This document shows positions 61,641 through 64,000 of a DNA stretch of 64,000 nt, piece by piece. Position 1 is the stretch's first letter, and the number at the start of each line of letters is the position of its first letter. Both the position numbers and the translations under genes were made by a program. The stretch is from Niastella populi (lineage in GTDB: Bacteria; Bacteroidota; Bacteroidia; Chitinophagales; Chitinophagaceae): positions 62,001-126,000 of the forward strand of contig NZ_LWBP01000188.1 in NCBI RefSeq assembly GCF_002078015.1. The letters run 5' to 3'. A model generated the notes under the pieces. It was not told the origin of the DNA. It saw only the letters and a program-made list of their open reading frames with translations, and ran no database searches.

Positions 61641-62607
61641 ATTGAACGAGGTTAGTGCTGTCAAGATCGTAGAAGATCAGTTTGCCAATGCGGTGATTGG
61701 AATTTTTATTGATTTGGTTAGTTATGTCTATGAGATCGCTGGCCGGTACCTGCTCTTTTTTTACCTGGTCATTTTCTTTGAAATAGTACCCTGCTTTAAA
61801 ACAGGCATGTTTTACCTGGTACCGGTCGCTGCTTACTTTTATGAAATTAGAATCATTTTCAAACTGCGGGAAATTAATTTTATTCAGCAGTTGCACCACT
61901 TTCCCCTCGCGTATGGTAAGCGCCCACGAAAAAACCGGTAGCGCTACATCGAGGGGTAGGGGATACGATTTTATGTAAGCGTTGTATTTACCGGCAATCG
62001 ATTTTTCGTAAATGCTATTGTTATTATCGCCATTGATGGCGCCCATGTTGTAATACATCAATACGCCGTAATCGACCGGCGGCACACCGGTTATGTCTTT
62101 ATACTTCACCTGGTGCAGGCGGATGGTGGAAGAAATAATTTGTTCGCCAAGGGCGCGATATTGTTTTATGAACTGAAAGAAATGAACGCGTGTGCGTTCC
62201 GTCCAGTCGCAATCGAACTGAATTTGCTGGGTGCTGATGCCCTGTGACCTGTTTATTTGAGCCACCAGCGCAAATACATTTCTGGCAAGCGTTGGAATAT
62301 CGGCAGTTGTCAGGCGCTCGAATGTCCGGTTCCTTATAAATATAACAGGAATGATCCTATAGTGCCTGATAGACGTATCTGCCTGTAATGGAGAAACGGG
62401 CACCGGTTGCTGGTCTCCGGGTTTAAAGTCAACATCAAAATAACGCACGTACAGGGTCTTTACCTCATGTTGCTGTAATACGTTTCTTTCATAATTATTC
62501 AGCGCAAACTGTGTTTTCCAGTAATAGAACGACAACGGTTTCTTCTGATGCCGGCATGCGGCAGTCAATACCAATAAGAATAAAATGGGCGGCCAATACT
62601 TTTTCAT
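61597..62607 (-). CDS. Lipoprotein with TIM-barrel-like (GH-type) fold
   Basis: A 336-aa lipoprotein: MKKYWPPILFLLVLTAACRHQ with lipobox (LTAAC). I start it at ATG 62607. The mature part is rich in alternating strands and helices with IIPVIFIRNRTFERL, QIQFDCDWTERTRVHFF, IISSTIRLHQVKY and VPPVDYGVLMYYNMG, which look like TIM-barrel strand ends carrying acidic residues. It might be a distant glycosidase-like or binding protein (DUF3142-like); not certain. It is upstream of and overlapping the TPR-like gene. Confidence 0.7.
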   Translation of the reverse strand: MKKYWPPILFLLVLTAACRHQKKPLSFYYWKTQFALNNYERNVLQQHEVKTLYVRYFDVDFKPGDQQPVPVSPLQADTSIRHYRIIPVIFIRNRTFERLTTADIPTLARNVFALVAQINRSQGISTQQIQFDCDWTERTRVHFFQFIKQYRALGEQIISSTIRLHQVKYKDITGVPPVDYGVLMYYNMGAINGDNNNSIYEKSIAGKYNAYIKSYPLPLDVALPVFSWALTIREGKVVQLLNKINFPQFENDSNFIKVSSDRYQVKHACFKAGYYFKENDQVKKEQVPASDLIDITNQINKNSNHRIGKLIFYDLDSTNLVQYETAIFEKALDNLN

Positions 62608-62651
62608 CACCTTGTAAGGGGTTATACAATTGCAGGCCGAAGATAAGCGTG

Positions 62652-64000
62652 TTATGCTTTTACACCAATCAAAAACATAGTGGTTACTGGGTAATCTAGC
62701 GGTTCGGGAATGCCGTTCTTGGTTGTAAACAATGCTGCTTTGCCTTTCCAGCGGTTGTTTACTATCCATTCATTGGTAAATGCTTTTGACGAAGGGTGAA
62801 TGGTAAACCCTGCTGTTTGCAGGTGTGTTTTCCATTCTGAAAAATCCCAAAAGCAGAAAGTTTCGTGCATTTCACTTTGCCAGTTGTCGGTATAATCTTT
62901 CCGGCTCAGGAATTCCATGGCATCGTGCAAACTGGTAATAACGTAATTCTTTTTGTTGATGGTGGTAGTTGAATACTTCAGCACATAACCTTCTTTGTGC
63001 CTGAAATCACGGGCAAAGCGCAGAAAGCGCGCATAGGTCGACAGGCCGGAAATATAAGCGGCAAATTCCTGTTTATCGGCGTACACTTTAAAAGGATCGG
63101 TGTTGTCGCCATCCGAATCGTTTAACCACAGGTGAACGATCCGGTCTTTATTGTCGGGGCCAACCACATCGCGATTTACCCAAACGCCGCCGGGCGCCAG
63201 TTCGTCATAGCGGTTTTGTATGAATTGCAACAGGTCGTTGCGGCTGCCATACGATTCAATTTCATGGGTAAGCGAAGAGGTGTGAATGGTGTTCATGGAG
63301 TTGGGCTCAAAAACCAGTCCGGTTACCGCATTTTTTTGCGAGAAGAAAACAAAGGGGTTGGCAAACTCGCCGTTCTCTTTTCGCTGCTGGCATAATACAT
63401 ACAAATAACGCGAGACTTCGATACCATAAAAATCTGATTCCCGCAGGCGTTCATCTTTACAGGCCAGTTTTATCCACGAGCCTACTGCGCAGCCAATATC
63501 ACCAATACGGCCGGGTTGGATGAACTGTGCCGTATCGTGGTATTTCATTTCGGCAATATCATCCATTTGTCGAACGTAAACATTGTAGTCGCGGGTTTCG
63601 GTAAGGTCGCCATCGCTGCTGATCATGGCGTCTCTGAACAGCATTTGTACTTTTTCGCCTCTTTTATATTTCTGCCATACGTTGAATGCGGCAGGGTGCA
63701 TATGCGTTTGTACGTAAGGGTCGGTTTGCCATTGATCGCTTTTGGCAATTTGTTCAACCACATCCCAGGGCATGGGCGTATGGTGCTGCCAGGTGGCCAT
63801 ATCTTTCAGTTCCGCCGGCAGAATGGTAAAACCAAGATCGTGATACATATTCAGTACGGGGGTAGAACAGATCACAACGGTATTTTCGGGTGTGCATTGG
63901 AACAGCCCTTCACTGTCGTGGTGAATGCGTTTAAGCGTGTATGCGGCAAAATTCGGCACCTGTCCAACATCGTCGATGCCATACATATAAGTTGGGGCGG
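62652..64000 (-). CDS. SAM-dependent methyltransferase (5' end cut by window edge)
   Basis: At least 449 residues; the frame runs open to the window edge (upstream codons read ...APTYMYGIDDVG), so the start is outside. The SAM-binding motif I is RIGDIGCAVGSWIKLAC (about residue 165 from the first in-window Met), followed by FYGIEVSRYLYVLC. A later segment, RYDELAPGGVWVNRDVVG, fits motif IV/post-I of class I methyltransferases. The N-terminal ~150 residues (VVICSTPVLNMYHDLGFTILPAEL) are a separate domain, possibly nucleotidyl- or adenylyl-transferase-like. Its stop lies 44 bp upstream of the lipoprotein start, so co-transcription is likely. Substrate unknown. Confidence 0.8.
   Translation of the reverse strand, partial: APTYMYGIDDVGQVPNFAAYTLKRIHHDSEGLFQCTPENTVVICSTPVLNMYHDLGFTILPAELKDMATWQHHTPMPWDVVEQIAKSDQWQTDPYVQTHMHPAAFNVWQKYKRGEKVQMLFRDAMISSDGDLTETRDYNVYVRQMDDIAEMKYHDTAQFIQPGRIGDIGCAVGSWIKLACKDERLRESDFYGIEVSRYLYVLCQQRKENGEFANPFVFFSQKNAVTGLVFEPNSMNTIHTSSLTHEIESYGSRNDLLQFIQNRYDELAPGGVWVNRDVVGPDNKDRIVHLWLNDSDGDNTDPFKVYADKQEFAAYISGLSTYARFLRFARDFRHKEGYVLKYSTTTINKKNYVITSLHDAMEFLSRKDYTDNWQSEMHETFCFWDFSEWKTHLQTAGFTIHPSSKAFTNEWIVNNRWKGKAALFTTKNGIPEPLDYPVTTMFLIGVKA

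Overview
The window looks like chromosomal DNA of a Chitinophagaceae-type Bacteroidetes (Niastella/Chitinophaga-like). The evidence is a SusC/SusD pair, a T9SS type-A sorting domain on a secreted protease, a consensus TTTG-N19-TAnnTTTG promoter, weak Shine-Dalgarno sequences, a SWIB/histone-H1-like protein, and many lipoproteins. Protein family names come from recognising motifs by eye, not from database searches. I saw no prophage, insertion sequence or CRISPR array.

Layout. (1) 1-3457: a probable RNA-repair or RNA-conflict locus. Two tandem RlaP/COG3541-type nucleotidyltransferases and a mini S24/S26-fold protein lie on the minus strand. Upstream of them is a structured RNA with tRNA-like D- and T-arms and a paired acceptor-like stem, and a WYL-domain regulator is divergent. 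(2) 3458-6327: a 21-bp tandem repeat array, hairpins and two hypothetical exported or basic proteins. (3) 6328-15971: a SusC/SusD uptake locus that carries a calcineurin-like phosphoesterase, an MFS symporter, a FAD oxidoreductase and a Tat-exported EEP phosphatase instead of glycoside hydrolases. (4) 16100-21614: an outer-membrane Omp85 barrel fused to a kinase-like domain, a SnoaL/ABM protein, OsmC, and a compact RtcB-type RNA ligase whose leader can fold into an H-type pseudoknot. (5) 21663-25265: a three-gene propionyl-CoA-type biotin carboxylase operon. (6) 25374-35291: M43 protease, GNAT, response regulator, pectinesterase plus esterase operon, WG-repeat protein and L,D-transpeptidase. 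(7) 35703-46912: SWIB, ArsR and AraC/DJ-1 regulators, small stress or metabolic enzymes, a PQQ-type dehydrogenase fused to cytochrome c, a permuted ACP-like membrane protein, pirin and Dps. (8) 48772-59138: a six-gene co-directional operon (SWIM zinc finger, DUF5691-like, MoxR AAA+ ATPase, DUF5682-like, VWA/MIDAS, HEAT-DUF4132-like). (9) 59373-64000: two surface lipoproteins and a methyltransferase cut by the window end.

Best candidates for under-described biology are the tRNA-like RNA/nucleotidyltransferase/WYL locus at the left edge, the MoxR-VWA-SWIM operon, the pseudoknot leader of the RtcB gene, the kinase-like/Omp85 fusion and the permuted ACP protein. Several intergenic regions carry dispersed short repeats (GTGAAACG-rich elements at 13455 and 32271; CGTCAACTCGTTAAC-type repeats at 5734 and 36949).
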